Source: Verrucomicrobiota bacterium
GTDB lineage: Bacteria; Verrucomicrobiota; Verrucomicrobiia; Verrucomicrobiales; Akkermansiaceae
Assembly: GCA_004294095.1 (NCBI GenBank)
Contig: RDZR01000039.1
Coordinates: 1 to 52,488, forward strand
Length of the DNA stretch: 52,488 nt
Reading direction: 5' to 3'
Under the pieces are notes generated by a model, which made no database searches, was not told the DNA's origin, and saw only the letters and a list, made by a program, of their open reading frames with translations. Positions 1-8,016 of the stretch are shown here, one piece after another. The first letter of the stretch is position 1; each line of letters starts with the position of its first letter. Both the position numbers and the translations under genes were made by a program.

Positions 1-824
1 GGAATGATCAGATATTCCGCCGCCATGTAGAAATGACCTGCTAGATAAGCAAGCACCGCGTAGGACAGCGCCACGCTAATCGTCGTGCCAATGGCCAAGC
101 CATCCAATCCATCTGTTAGATTCACAGCGTTGGAGCAGCCAATGATGACGATTGCGAAAAATGGAATGATCATCCATTGCAGATCGATGAGAGCTTCTTT
201 GAACAAAGGAAAAGTAATCGCGCCGATTCCAATTTGTTGGTCGCCGAGGCGATATCCAGCTAGCCCTTCTGCGAGTTGCTCCGAGCTCGCACCAAAGCCG
301 GATATTTCGGTTTTAAAATAAATAAAGCACGAAGCAATCAGCGCGATGATGAATTGCCAGCCCATCTTTTGGCGGCTGCTGATCCCGTCTGATTTCTTTT
401 CTTTGACCTTTTTGTAATCATCGCAAAATCCTAACAGCCCGCAAGCTGCCATGGTGCAGGCACAGACTGCGATAAATGGATTGAGCGGGCGGGCGCAGAC
501 CAACGTCGCAATGATTACCGAGCCAATGATTAGCACTCCGCCCATCGTGGGAGTGCCAATTTTTCCACCGTGAAGCTCGGCCAATTTATGCACCTCATCT
601 GCGGTGCGAATCGGCTGGCCTACCTTGAGGGAAATCAATCGGCGAATCACTCGCGGCCCAAAAATCACCGATAAAATGAACGCCATCAGTCCCGCACACG
701 CAGCGCGAAACGTCACGTATTGAAATAAATTTAAAAATGAACATGCGTGTGCCCAGCCGTGCTGACCACTCGCCAACTCGGCTTGAAATGCTTGATGCCA
801 GAAATCGTAAATTGCGGGTAACAT
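1..824 (-). CDS. mraY: MraY, phospho-MurNAc-pentapeptide transferase (3' end cut by window)
   Basis: Integral membrane enzyme that transfers phospho-MurNAc-pentapeptide from UDP to undecaprenyl phosphate, giving lipid I. The frame opens with ATG at 824-822 and stays open to the window edge. It reads through the family motifs KIGTPTMGG, the paired aspartates in GFCDDYKK, and NLTDGLDGLA, separated by several hydrophobic segments. About 274 residues are present of a usual 320-370, so the C-terminal part lies outside the window. The start overlaps the murF stop by one base (TGATG), as expected for translational coupling at the end of this dcw operon. A Met-rich start followed by a long pre-helix stretch is normal for this group. 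Identity is secure; only completeness is missing. Confidence 0.93.
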   Translation of the reverse strand, partial: MLPAIYDFWHQAFQAELASGQHGWAHACSFLNLFQYVTFRAACAGLMAFILSVIFGPRVIRRLISLKVGQPIRTADEVHKLAELHGGKIGTPTMGGVLIIGSVIIATLVCARPLNPFIAVCACTMAACGLLGFCDDYKKVKEKKSDGISSRQKMGWQFIIALIASCFIYFKTEISGFGASSEQLAEGLAGYRLGDQQIGIGAITFPLFKEALIDLQWMIIPFFAIVIIGCSNAVNLTDGLDGLAIGTTISVALSYAVLAYLAGHFYMAAEYLII

Positions 825-2188
825 CAGTTTTTTGGAAATGCGGCGTGCATGACTCGCTCAACGGCCGCCGTGCGGCTTCCTTTGAACAAAACGGCATCGC
901 CTGAGATTACATGTTGCTTGAGCCATTTGCTGGCATCTTCTAATTTCGGAAAATAAATTGCTTCATCTAACTGTTGGAGATAGGCCTCTGCGCCATCGCC
1001 TACCGCGATTAATTTTAGGCCGCGCTGCTGCGCATACGTCCCGATTTTTTGATGAGCCTCGGCACTGAACTCGCCCAGCTCTGCCATGCGGCCCAAAACG
1101 GCATAGCGCGTGGCATCAGGCTCCAGAGGAAATTCAGCCAAGGTATCAATCGCTGCCGCCATCGATTCAGGATTTGCGTTGTATGAATCATCGATGATTT
1201 GAATGCCCTCGCAGGAGTAGCGTCCCAAGCGGCCGTGAGTGAGTTGGATGGATGCCAGCCCGGCAGCGATCATTTCCAAGCTCAGCCCAAATTTCCAGCC
1301 GACCGCTGCTGCTAACAGCGCGTTGGTCACCATGTGTTTTCCCGGCACGGGAAGAAAAACTGGGATCGATCCTAGGCCGTGGATGACTAGATCAAATTGG
1401 CTGCCGCCATCGCATGCGGTGAGTTGTTCTGCGCGCACTGCGCCTCGGCCATTTCCCACACTCACGAGGGTGGCTCGGCAGCGCTGGCGCAAGTAATCAT
1501 GATAGTCACAGCTTGCTGGCAGAAACAAATATCCGTCTGCGGGCAAGGCGCGGCCGAGCATACCTTTTTCTTCAGCGATGGCATCTCGTGAGCCAAGATT
1601 CTCAATGTGGGCCGAGCCGATATTGGTGATGATTCCGAATTTTGGCCGCGCGATTTCGCACAGTGGGGCAATTTCTCCGGAGTGATTCATGCCCATTTCC
1701 CAGACCGCTGCCGTGTGCTCCATCGTCGTCGATAAAACAGTGAGTGGAACGCCGATGTGGTTGTTTAAATTGCCTTGCGTGAAGGAAACTTGGTGCTGTT
1801 GGGAAAGCACGGCGGTGGTGAAATCTTTGGTGCTGGTTTTTCCGTTAGATCCAGTGATGCCTACGACTGGAATATCTAACAAACGCCGCCAATAAAGCGC
1901 GAGCTTCTGCAATGAGTGCAATGTGTTAGACACACAAATCACGGCACAACCAGTGGGAACTTCTCCCGTCCATTCTTGCACCACAGCAACGCGCGCCCCG
2001 CCAGCCAATGCCGCAGCAGCAAAGGCATCGCCATTGAACGACTCGCCGCGCAGAGCAAAAAAGACTGAACCGAGCGGCAGCTTGCGCGTATCTGTCGATA
2101 CTCCACCGACGATCATTGCCGAAGGATCCCCGGCAGCGATCGCAGCACCGAGTATCTGAGCAAGTTCTTGTGCGGAGAGGGGATTCAT
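824..2188 (-). CDS. murF: MurF, UDP-MurNAc-tripeptide--D-Ala-D-Ala ligase
   Basis: Cytoplasmic ATP-dependent Mur ligase adding D-Ala-D-Ala to UDP-MurNAc-tripeptide. It has 454 residues, normal for MurF. The Mur ligase order is visible: an N-terminal substrate domain (about 1-105), the P-loop TGSNGKT at 112-118 with the MurF-type continuation STKDF, a central domain with NNHIGVPLTVL, and a C-terminal domain with the DDSYNANPESM motif near 315. The start overlaps the murE stop by 4 nt, and the stop overlaps the mraY start by 1 nt, indicating a single transcript. Confidence 0.95.
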   Translation of the reverse strand: MNPLSAQELAQILGAAIAAGDPSAMIVGGVSTDTRKLPLGSVFFALRGESFNGDAFAAAALAGGARVAVVQEWTGEVPTGCAVICVSNTLHSLQKLALYWRRLLDIPVVGITGSNGKTSTKDFTTAVLSQQHQVSFTQGNLNNHIGVPLTVLSTTMEHTAAVWEMGMNHSGEIAPLCEIARPKFGIITNIGSAHIENLGSRDAIAEEKGMLGRALPADGYLFLPASCDYHDYLRQRCRATLVSVGNGRGAVRAEQLTACDGGSQFDLVIHGLGSIPVFLPVPGKHMVTNALLAAAVGWKFGLSLEMIAAGLASIQLTHGRLGRYSCEGIQIIDDSYNANPESMAAAIDTLAEFPLEPDATRYAVLGRMAELGEFSAEAHQKIGTYAQQRGLKLIAVGDGAEAYLQQLDEAIYFPKLEDASKWLKQHVISGDAVLFKGSRTAAVERVMHAAFPKN

Positions 2189-3684
2189 CTTCTATCAGAA
2201 ATGGATTCGCTGCGGCTACGCAGTGCTTTGGACGCATGCTTGCGATCATCAAAATCAATCGTGCGATCGGCAAATTGCTGCGTTGCTTCATGGCCTTTTC
2301 CAGCAATCAAAATGATGTCGCCCGAGCGCGCTCCTTGCACCGCAAAATCGATCGCTTCGGCGCGATCAACGATGCTGTGCATCTGATTGCCGACCATGCC
2401 GGATTGGATTTCGCGGATGATTTCGCTCGGATCTTCCGAGCGTGGATTATCGGATGTGACGACGCAGACATCGCTCAACGTGCTCGCGGCCTCGCCCATC
2501 AGCGGGCGCTTGCCACGATCGCGATCTCCACCACAACCAAAAACAGTGATCAGCCGCCGCGGGCTAAGCTCGCGCAAAGTGCGGCATGCGTTGATGAGTG
2601 CGTCCGGCGTATGCGCGTAATCGATGAAGACAGTCGCGCCACCTGCATTGCCTGCATTTTCCATGCGCCCAGGGACTTGTGGAGTCTCTGCGATGGCGGA
2701 AATGACCTCGCGTGGACGGATGCCGCAAGCCGTGGCGGCGGCAATCGCTCCTAACAGATTGTAGGCGTTGAAGCGTCCGATGAGCGGCGAGCGGACGAGG
2801 TATGATTTGCCTTTCGCCGTTAGCTCAAAACTCATGCCACGGGCAGTTTGTTGGAAATTGTTTCCGCGAAAGTCGCAATGCACGCCAAAGCCGAAGCGAA
2901 TGACCGGCATTTTGCCATCGAGGGCATCGATCAATTTTTCGCCATAGGCATCATCACGGTTGATGATTGCGACTGGTTTTTTATCTAACGGATTTTGCGC
3001 CAGCGCGTGGAACCAATCCGCCTTCGCTTGAAAGTAGGCTTCCATGGTGCCGTGGTAATCGAGATGATCTTGCGTGAGATTGGTAAAAATACAGGCATCG
3101 AAACCAATCGCGGAAACCCGTTTTTGATGAATGCCGTGCGAGGAAACTTCCATCGCCACGCCTCGGCAGCTGTGATCTAACATGCGTTTGAGGATTTCTG
3201 ATAGCTCGATGGAGCCAGGTGTCGTGTGGCGAGCAGGTGCCATCGATTCGCCATCATCAACCAAGATCGTTCCTAACAGCCCGCTGCGGTGCCACACCTT
3301 TTTCATGACGTGGTGCAAAAGGTAGGCCGTGGTGGTTTTCCCATTGGTGCCAGTGACTCCTGCCATTTTCATCTCCCGCCATGGGTCGCCGAAAAAACGC
3401 GATGCCATTTTAGAAAGCGCGGCGCGGCTATCGCTCACATGAATCCAAACAGCTTGATCTTGGAAATCCTTGGGCGGTGCTTTTTCTGCTAGAATGGCGC
3501 AACATCCGGCAGCAATCGCTTGCTCGATAAATTGGTGGCCATCTAACTGCGTGCCGCGAATTGCAGCAAATAAAACGCCCGGTCCAACTTCGCGGGACGA
3601 AGCTGTAAGTTTCTCGATACTCGTGCCGGTGTCACCGCTGACGGTGGCACTGGATAAGTCGGCAATGAGTTCTCGAACGATCAT
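2185..3684 (-). CDS. murE: MurE, UDP-MurNAc-L-Ala-D-Glu--meso-DAP ligase
   Basis: Cytoplasmic Mur ligase adding the third residue of the peptidoglycan stem peptide. It has 499 residues. The ATP-binding loop TGTNGKTT is at 111-118. The DNPR tetrad at 412-415 is the signature that in known MurE enzymes selects meso-diaminopimelate rather than lysine, so the peptidoglycan is predicted to be DAP type. The FGCGGDRDRGKRP motif precedes it. Start and stop overlap ftsI and murF by 4 nt each. Confidence 0.95.
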   Translation of the reverse strand: MIVRELIADLSSATVSGDTGTSIEKLTASSREVGPGVLFAAIRGTQLDGHQFIEQAIAAGCCAILAEKAPPKDFQDQAVWIHVSDSRAALSKMASRFFGDPWREMKMAGVTGTNGKTTTAYLLHHVMKKVWHRSGLLGTILVDDGESMAPARHTTPGSIELSEILKRMLDHSCRGVAMEVSSHGIHQKRVSAIGFDACIFTNLTQDHLDYHGTMEAYFQAKADWFHALAQNPLDKKPVAIINRDDAYGEKLIDALDGKMPVIRFGFGVHCDFRGNNFQQTARGMSFELTAKGKSYLVRSPLIGRFNAYNLLGAIAAATACGIRPREVISAIAETPQVPGRMENAGNAGGATVFIDYAHTPDALINACRTLRELSPRRLITVFGCGGDRDRGKRPLMGEAASTLSDVCVVTSDNPRSEDPSEIIREIQSGMVGNQMHSIVDRAEAIDFAVQGARSGDIILIAGKGHEATQQFADRTIDFDDRKHASKALRSRSESISDRR

Positions 3685-5606
3685 CTGGAAGCAGTCGAAT
3701 TCACGGTGGGTGGGATTGGCTCGGTTGGTTGCAAATTCATGTAAGCAGCCGCGCGGGTAGCGATTTTTTGAAAAATAGGTGCGGCAATGGTGCCTCCGTA
3801 GCGCGTGATTTTTTTGGTCTGCGGATCATCGATGACCACCAAACAAACGAACGCAGGATTTTCCGCAGGCATGATGCCAGCGAAGGATACGATGTAACGG
3901 TTTTCATAGTAGCCGCCACCCGGATGGTGCTTTTGCACGGTTCCCGTTTTGCCTGCGACTTTGTATCCGGGAACGGCTGCACGCGTTGCGGTGCCGCCGA
4001 GCTCGGTGACGGTTGCTAATGCCTTGCGCATTTGCCGAGCTGTATTTTCAGATAATACTCGATGAACGATTTCTGGTTCGTGCTGCTCCACGATGGTGCC
4101 GTCATTGGCGATTAAGGCTTTGACGATGCTCGGCTTTCTCAAATTTCCATCACCGGCGATGACTGAGTAGGCACACGCGAGTTGCAAGGGCGTGACACTC
4201 GTTGCATAGCCATAGCTGGCTCGGGAGAAATCTACTGCATTTCCAGTATTTCGAGCAACGCCTCGGCTCTCTCCACTCAATTGAATACCGGTTTTTTTGC
4301 CAAATCCGAATTTTGATAAGTAATCGTAAAAACGCTTTTGCCCTAGCTGACGGGCCATTTTATAAGTGCCGATGTTGTTAGATTTTTGCAGCACTTGGGT
4401 GAATGAAAGCGAGCCAGCTGGATGATCATCTCGCACGTTAAGCGAGCCTTCAGAGAACGACCCATTGTGGCAAAAAATTGAACTGTTAGGAGTCACTAAC
4501 TTTTCATTCAATGCTCCGGCGGCGGCCACCACTTTGATCGTCGAGCCAGGTTCGTAGATCGCTTGGATCGCATAGCTCTTGCCCGTTTCCTGCATGTCAT
4601 TGCGCAAGTTTAAATCAAAATGAGGACGGCTCGCCATCGCCATCACTTCTCCATTCGATGGATTGATCATCACCACAGCACCTCGAATGGATTCAAATTC
4701 CTTAAGACCCGCATCCAACTCCTCTTCGACGATGGCTTGAAGGCCCATATCCACGGTGAGCTGCACATTGAGCCCGGAGCGGGGTGGCTTCAAGCTCGAC
4801 TCAGTGCCCGGAACCAGCATGCCGCGCGCGTCTCGTGTGTGCTTCCGATAGCCATCCGAACCTGCTAGATATTCTTCCATCCATGATTCAATTCCAAATT
4901 TACCGACCGTTTTGGAAATCATTTCCCCTGTGGCAGATTCTGTTTCATCCAAGCCGACAAAGCCGGTGAGGTGTGTTGCTAGATTGGGTGCCGCATACCA
5001 GCGTTTAATCGAGTTCTCGAATATGAAGCCTTGGATGTAGTTTTTGCCAATGATTTCACGGAGTTGATCGGCCTCGTCTTGCGGGATGTCTTTGGCGATT
5101 GCCACCCATTTGCTCTTGCTCTGCTCGATCCGTGCGCGCAATTCCTCACGGCGCAACGCGAGCGGCCTGGCAAGCACGCTCACGGCATAGGCCATGTGCC
5201 GAGAAATGATCATCTCGGGCGTTTCTTGCTCAAGAATATCTCCTCTAATTTGATGGATGAGTTGCCGTTTTTTGTTAGAATCTAACGAATTCCAAGTGGG
5301 TTCTTCAACCGCTTTCTGATAGGCTAATCCAAAGGCCGCCATCTTCGGATCTTGAAGGTGGGTTTTATCCACAACCAAGGTAGAGACGGGAACGCTGCTG
5401 GCGATTGGCTCTTCCCGGCGATCCACGATCATGCCGCGCATCGCAGGAATTTTTTCCGTGCGTAAAAATGAAACGCGAGATTTCTCAGCGTAGTGTTTGC
5501 GATCCACCCATTGGATTTGAATCAAGCGCACCGAAAGCCCACTGAGTAGAGTGACTAGCACCACGCAGACTAGCAGACATCGGTTTTGAAATGCTCGATT
5601 CATCAA
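3681..5606 (-). CDS. ftsI: FtsI-type class B penicillin-binding protein (PBP3)
   Basis: Septal transpeptidase anchored in the inner membrane. It has 641 residues: one membrane segment at about 10-30, a PBP dimerisation domain (about 55-240), and a transpeptidase domain with S355-T-I-K358 (acylated serine), S409-N-N411 and K553-T-G555. All three penicillin-binding motifs are intact. No PASTA domains are visible. It begins one base after the ftsL stop and overlaps murE by 4 nt. The position between ftsL and murE supports FtsI rather than a sporulation-type SpoVD. Confidence 0.94.
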   Translation of the reverse strand: MMNRAFQNRCLLVCVVLVTLLSGLSVRLIQIQWVDRKHYAEKSRVSFLRTEKIPAMRGMIVDRREEPIASSVPVSTLVVDKTHLQDPKMAAFGLAYQKAVEEPTWNSLDSNKKRQLIHQIRGDILEQETPEMIISRHMAYAVSVLARPLALRREELRARIEQSKSKWVAIAKDIPQDEADQLREIIGKNYIQGFIFENSIKRWYAAPNLATHLTGFVGLDETESATGEMISKTVGKFGIESWMEEYLAGSDGYRKHTRDARGMLVPGTESSLKPPRSGLNVQLTVDMGLQAIVEEELDAGLKEFESIRGAVVMINPSNGEVMAMASRPHFDLNLRNDMQETGKSYAIQAIYEPGSTIKVVAAAGALNEKLVTPNSSIFCHNGSFSEGSLNVRDDHPAGSLSFTQVLQKSNNIGTYKMARQLGQKRFYDYLSKFGFGKKTGIQLSGESRGVARNTGNAVDFSRASYGYATSVTPLQLACAYSVIAGDGNLRKPSIVKALIANDGTIVEQHEPEIVHRVLSENTARQMRKALATVTELGGTATRAAVPGYKVAGKTGTVQKHHPGGGYYENRYIVSFAGIMPAENPAFVCLVVIDDPQTKKITRYGGTIAAPIFQKIATRAAAYMNLQPTEPIPPTVNSTASR

Positions 5607-5951
5607 TCACGGGACCACAGTTGCGACGCTTACATCAGCCTCAGCGGATGCCTCCACCTCCTCGACCACATCCAACGAGATCGGTCTTAAGGCCGATCCA
5701 TTTTCTTGAATTTTTTTACGAATCACAAATCGGTTGAGCAATTGATCCATCCGCATATCGACCATCCGCATATCGAGCCGGTATTGATCGATCCGCCGCT
5801 CGATGGCATCGGTTTGGCGTTTGGCATCAATCTGACGATTTTTGTAATACGCGTGCAATACACCTCCAGATCCCGCTAATAACATGCCGAGACCTAAAGC
5901 GATGATCGTGCTTAAGCGAATTTTTGGCTGTTCGTTGCGGCGATGATTCAT
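5607..5951 (-). CDS. ftsL: FtsL-like cell division protein
   Basis: Small bitopic protein of 114 residues. It has a basic N-terminus (MNHRRNEQPKIRLST), a membrane segment at about 14-34, then a charged heptad-like region (about 38-85) able to form a coiled coil. The C-terminus is acidic and Val-rich. Sequence is poorly conserved in this family, so the call rests on size, topology and position between rsmH and ftsI. In known systems FtsL forms a complex with FtsB/FtsQ that recruits and activates FtsI/FtsW. Its start overlaps the rsmH stop by 4 nt (ATGA). Confidence 0.8.
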   Translation of the reverse strand: MNHRRNEQPKIRLSTIIALGLGMLLAGSGGVLHAYYKNRQIDAKRQTDAIERRIDQYRLDMRMVDMRMDQLLNRFVIRKKIQENGSALRPISLDVVEEVEASAEADVSVATVVP

Positions 5952-7414
5952 GAGGCGAGGTCTAAAAGCTGAGCAACCCGTAGCTTAGCGCTGCGGGCTC
6001 GTGGGTTCATTCTGATTTCCTGTGGTGTGGGCGCGATGGCTTTCCTTGCCAGCCATTGAAATTGATATTGAGGATTCGGCCGAGGTTCAGGCCAGCCTGG
6101 CTCATCCAGCAGCGCCGTCGTGCGGTGCTTGAGAAATCGCTTCACCATGCGGTCTTCCAAACTGTGAAAGGTGATGATCAGCAGCCGCCCGCCGGGTTTG
6201 AGAATCCGAGGCACGGCATCTAACACTTCACGCAAGGAGGCCAGCTCGTCATTCACCGCCATGCGGATGGCTTGGAATGTTTTTGTCGCCGGGTGTGTGC
6301 GTCCGTGGCGGCCGGTGGTTCGCTCGACACAATCTGCGAGTTCTAAAGTTGTAGTAAATGGTTTTGAATGACGCGCTTTGACGATTGCCGCAGCGATTTT
6401 CCGTGCGCGTGATTCTTCGCCATACTCAAAAAGAATACTGGTCAACTCAGCCTCGCTCCAGTGGTTCACCACATCCGCCGCCGTCACCGACTGCTTGGGG
6501 CTCATTCGCATGTCCAATGGTCCTTCGCGTTGGAAGGAAAATCCACGGCTCGCCAAATCTAACTGGCGTGAAGAAACTCCCAAATCTAACAGTAATCCAT
6601 CAGCCCGCGATCCATCTGTTAGAAGTGCGGAGTCGGCTATTTCAGAAAAATTGCCTTCCCATGTGGAAAAATTTTCACCGTAAGCTGCAAGTCTAGCTGA
6701 AGCGAAGTTGAGTGCTTCCGGATCGCGATCCACGCCCGTGACTCGCGCTCCTGCGCGTAAGAATAATTCGCTATGGCCGCCGCCGCCCAGGGTGCCATCA
6801 ATAATCCAATTTCCCTCGGTGGGCTTCATCCAATCGACGACTTCTTCCGGGAAAACCGGCAAGTGGTAAAATGAAGCGTCTTCATTTTTTACTGAAAAAT
6901 TTACAGGAGCCTGCGCTGACAACCAGCCAGGAGCAGCGCAGGCATCCGGATAAATGGCAATCTGCCGTGCTGTCCCGAGCGCGATAGATTGCTTTGGAAA
7001 ATGAGGTGAGTTCAGACCCTGCACTGACAACCAGCCAGGAGCAGTGCAGGGTTCTGATCGATTCGTTGCCAGTGGTGCTGTCCCGAGCGTCACTGGCGGT
7101 GAAATGAAAGTGTTTCCAGATGGGCGCACAGACAACCAGCCAGGAGCTGTGCGCACCATCTTTTGAAACCACGCTTGAAGCTCTGTCCCGAGAGACTTCA
7201 TGCGGGGGGATAGGAAAGGGTGCAATGGATGCTTAGCCGACAACCAGCCAGGAGCGGTGGGCAGTGCCATTGCGGATGCGGTCAAGTTTCCTGTCCCGAG
7301 GAAACTTTGGCATCTCGATGAAATAGGTGCCCACTCCAGAACACCAGCGAAAGCGGACCGTGCCGCTGAATTGCGGACCGCTGAGTGGTTTGGAGTGGGT
7401 TGGGTGAACAACAT
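5948..7414 (-). CDS. rsmH: RsmH (MraW), 16S rRNA C1402 N4-methyltransferase, with unusual N-terminal repeat extension
   Basis: SAM-dependent methyltransferase of the 30S subunit. The conserved enzyme begins around position 6,871 (YHLPVFPEEVVDW, then DGTLGGGGHSELFL for SAM binding) and runs about 307 residues, a normal RsmH length, with LLLDLGVSSRQLD, FQAIRMAVNDEL and HSLEDRMVKRFL. No ATG, GTG or TTG lies in frame just before the core. The frame stays open upstream through four repeats reading LGT...APGWLS back to ATG at 7414, the first ATG downstream of the mraZ stop; an earlier ATG at 7528 lies inside mraZ. Later in-frame ATGs occur at 7270, 7201 and 7159. Translation therefore either includes the repeats or uses an unrecognised start. 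The core identity is certain; the start is not. Confidence 0.9.
   Translation of the reverse strand: MLFTQPTPNHSAVRNSAARSAFAGVLEWAPISSRCQSFLGTGNLTASAMALPTAPGWLSAKHPLHPFLSPRMKSLGTELQAWFQKMVRTAPGWLSVRPSGNTFISPPVTLGTAPLATNRSEPCTAPGWLSVQGLNSPHFPKQSIALGTARQIAIYPDACAAPGWLSAQAPVNFSVKNEDASFYHLPVFPEEVVDWMKPTEGNWIIDGTLGGGGHSELFLRAGARVTGVDRDPEALNFASARLAAYGENFSTWEGNFSEIADSALLTDGSRADGLLLDLGVSSRQLDLASRGFSFQREGPLDMRMSPKQSVTAADVVNHWSEAELTSILFEYGEESRARKIAAAIVKARHSKPFTTTLELADCVERTTGRHGRTHPATKTFQAIRMAVNDELASLREVLDAVPRILKPGGRLLIITFHSLEDRMVKRFLKHRTTALLDEPGWPEPRPNPQYQFQWLARKAIAPTPQEIRMNPRARSAKLRVAQLLDLAS
6868..6888. other. A/T-rich hairpin at the edge of the rsmH core
   Basis: The nine bases AAAATGAAG (6868-6876) pair perfectly with CTTCATTTT (6880-6888) around the loop CGT. 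On the plus strand more T residues follow. On the minus strand, the rsmH sense, the hairpin sits between the repeat array and the conserved methyltransferase core. It looks like a weak intrinsic-terminator or attenuator structure, but lacks a GC-rich stem, so its role is only a guess. Confidence 0.4.
6909..7307 (+). repeat. Four-unit array of paired hairpins with constant loops (candidate structured RNA)
   Basis: Hairpin A has the constant loop ACAACCAGCCAGGAG at 6919, 7027, 7132 and 7240. Hairpin B has the constant loop TGTCCCGA at 6971, 7079, 7184 and 7292. The A-to-B distance is exactly 52 nt in all four units; unit periods are 108, 105 and 108 nt. The stems differ in sequence but keep pairing: A stems GCCTGCGCTG/CAGCGCAGGC, CCCTGCACTG/CAGTGCAGGG, GCGCACAG/CTGTGCGC and a weaker fourth; B stems GCAATCT/AGATTGC, GCCAGTG/CACTGGC, TGAAGCTC/GAG(A)CTTCA and AAGTTTCC/GGAAACTT. 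This covariation indicates selected secondary structure. Non-Watson-Crick pairs are mostly G-T on the plus strand, so plus is given as the likelier structured strand. On the minus strand the array is open in the rsmH frame. Confidence 0.8.
7330..7399. other. Additional stem-structured domain next to the hairpin array
   Basis: CCCACTCCA (7330-7338) is perfectly complementary to TGGAGTGGG (7391-7399). Inside this closing helix, AGCGG-A-CCG (7352-7360) pairs with CGG-A-CCGCT (7374-7382) around an A/A mismatch. The domain abuts the four-unit array and ends about 47 nt from the mraZ stop. It contains neither constant loop, so it may be a separate domain of the same RNA or an independent hairpin after mraZ. 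Confidence 0.5.
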
Positions 7415-7446
7415 GTCTGTCGTTGGTGTGAATCTTAAAAAATTGC

Positions 7447-7902
7447 TTAGTAGATATCGTAGCGGTCTGGAAACAACGGCGCCTCGCGCTCTTTCTCCAT
7501 CATCTCGGCGTGATTGGCCTTGCTCCAAATCTCGAAATACGTTTCGCGGCCTGCGAGAATCACTTCTGCCTCTGGCTCAATCCCGCACAAATCGCTCAGA
7601 TCCTTCGGAATCAGTAATTTGCCTTGCTCGTTGAGCGTTGCCTCGCGGCACAACATCGCAAGTTTCCCCACGTGGTAGTTCTTCTCTTCGATGGAACCCT
7701 CGCCATTTTCCACATTCGAAATCTTTGTCTGATAAGCAGCTTCGGTCAGCACTTTAACAATTGGCCAACCGCGTTTGTTTGAAAACTGCAGGTGAAAGTC
7801 TTCCCCTTTTTCGGTCCGCCAAGCCACAGGGATGGACACCCGATACTTCGGGTCCATCTTGTAGGTCGAAAAACCTTTGCGGCTGACTTTTCCGGTGATC
7901 AT
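7447..7902 (-). CDS. mraZ: MraZ, dcw-cluster transcriptional regulator
   Basis: First gene of the dcw cluster, 151 residues, within the normal range. It has two SpoVT/AbrB-like beta-barrel halves: the first covers MDPKYRVSIPVAWR (about 16-29) and the second VNEQGKLLIPKDL-type sequence (here TLNEQGKLLIPKDL, about 90-103). Known MraZ proteins bind direct TGGGN repeats upstream of their own gene and repress the cluster. I do not see such boxes here. The ATG at 7902-7900 is preceded by a small hairpin in the leader. It is separated from the rsmH core by the hairpin array. Confidence 0.93.
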   Translation of the reverse strand: MITGKVSRKGFSTYKMDPKYRVSIPVAWRTEKGEDFHLQFSNKRGWPIVKVLTEAAYQTKISNVENGEGSIEEKNYHVGKLAMLCREATLNEQGKLLIPKDLSDLCGIEPEAEVILAGRETYFEIWSKANHAEMMEKEREAPLFPDRYDIY

Positions 7903-8016
7903 GAATATTCTTGAGCATTTTTATTGCTCAGACATGATCAAAATACACTCAAACACACTTGTGTCGAGAAAATTATTTTTTAAAAATTATAAACTGATTT
8001 AATACATGATCATCAA
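7903..8016 (-). promoter_or_regulatory. Probable mraZ promoter and leader
   Basis: On the minus strand a TATAAT (7991-7986) lies 19 bp after TTGATG (8016-8011), a plausible sigma-70-like promoter about 85 bp before mraZ. The leader contains a 6-bp hairpin TGAGCA/TGCTCA (7912-7930). CATGATCA, or its complement, occurs at 7896-7903, 7933-7940 and 8005-8012. TTGAGTGT/ACACTCAA form an inverted pair at 8034-8041 and 7945-7952. These repeats could be operator sites. The classic TGGGN MraZ boxes are not seen. Confidence 0.4.

Noticed and set aside
6909-7307. CRISPR array
   Set aside because: The repeated units are 15-17 nt loops alternating with a second 8-nt loop, and each intervening sequence is complementary to its own neighbour. 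CRISPR spacers are not self-paired and repeats are longer and identical. No cas genes.
7200-7634. 144-codon plus-strand open frame across the array and mraZ 3' end
   Set aside because: It is antisense to mraZ and has no family motifs; the openness follows from the minus-strand coding frame and repeats.
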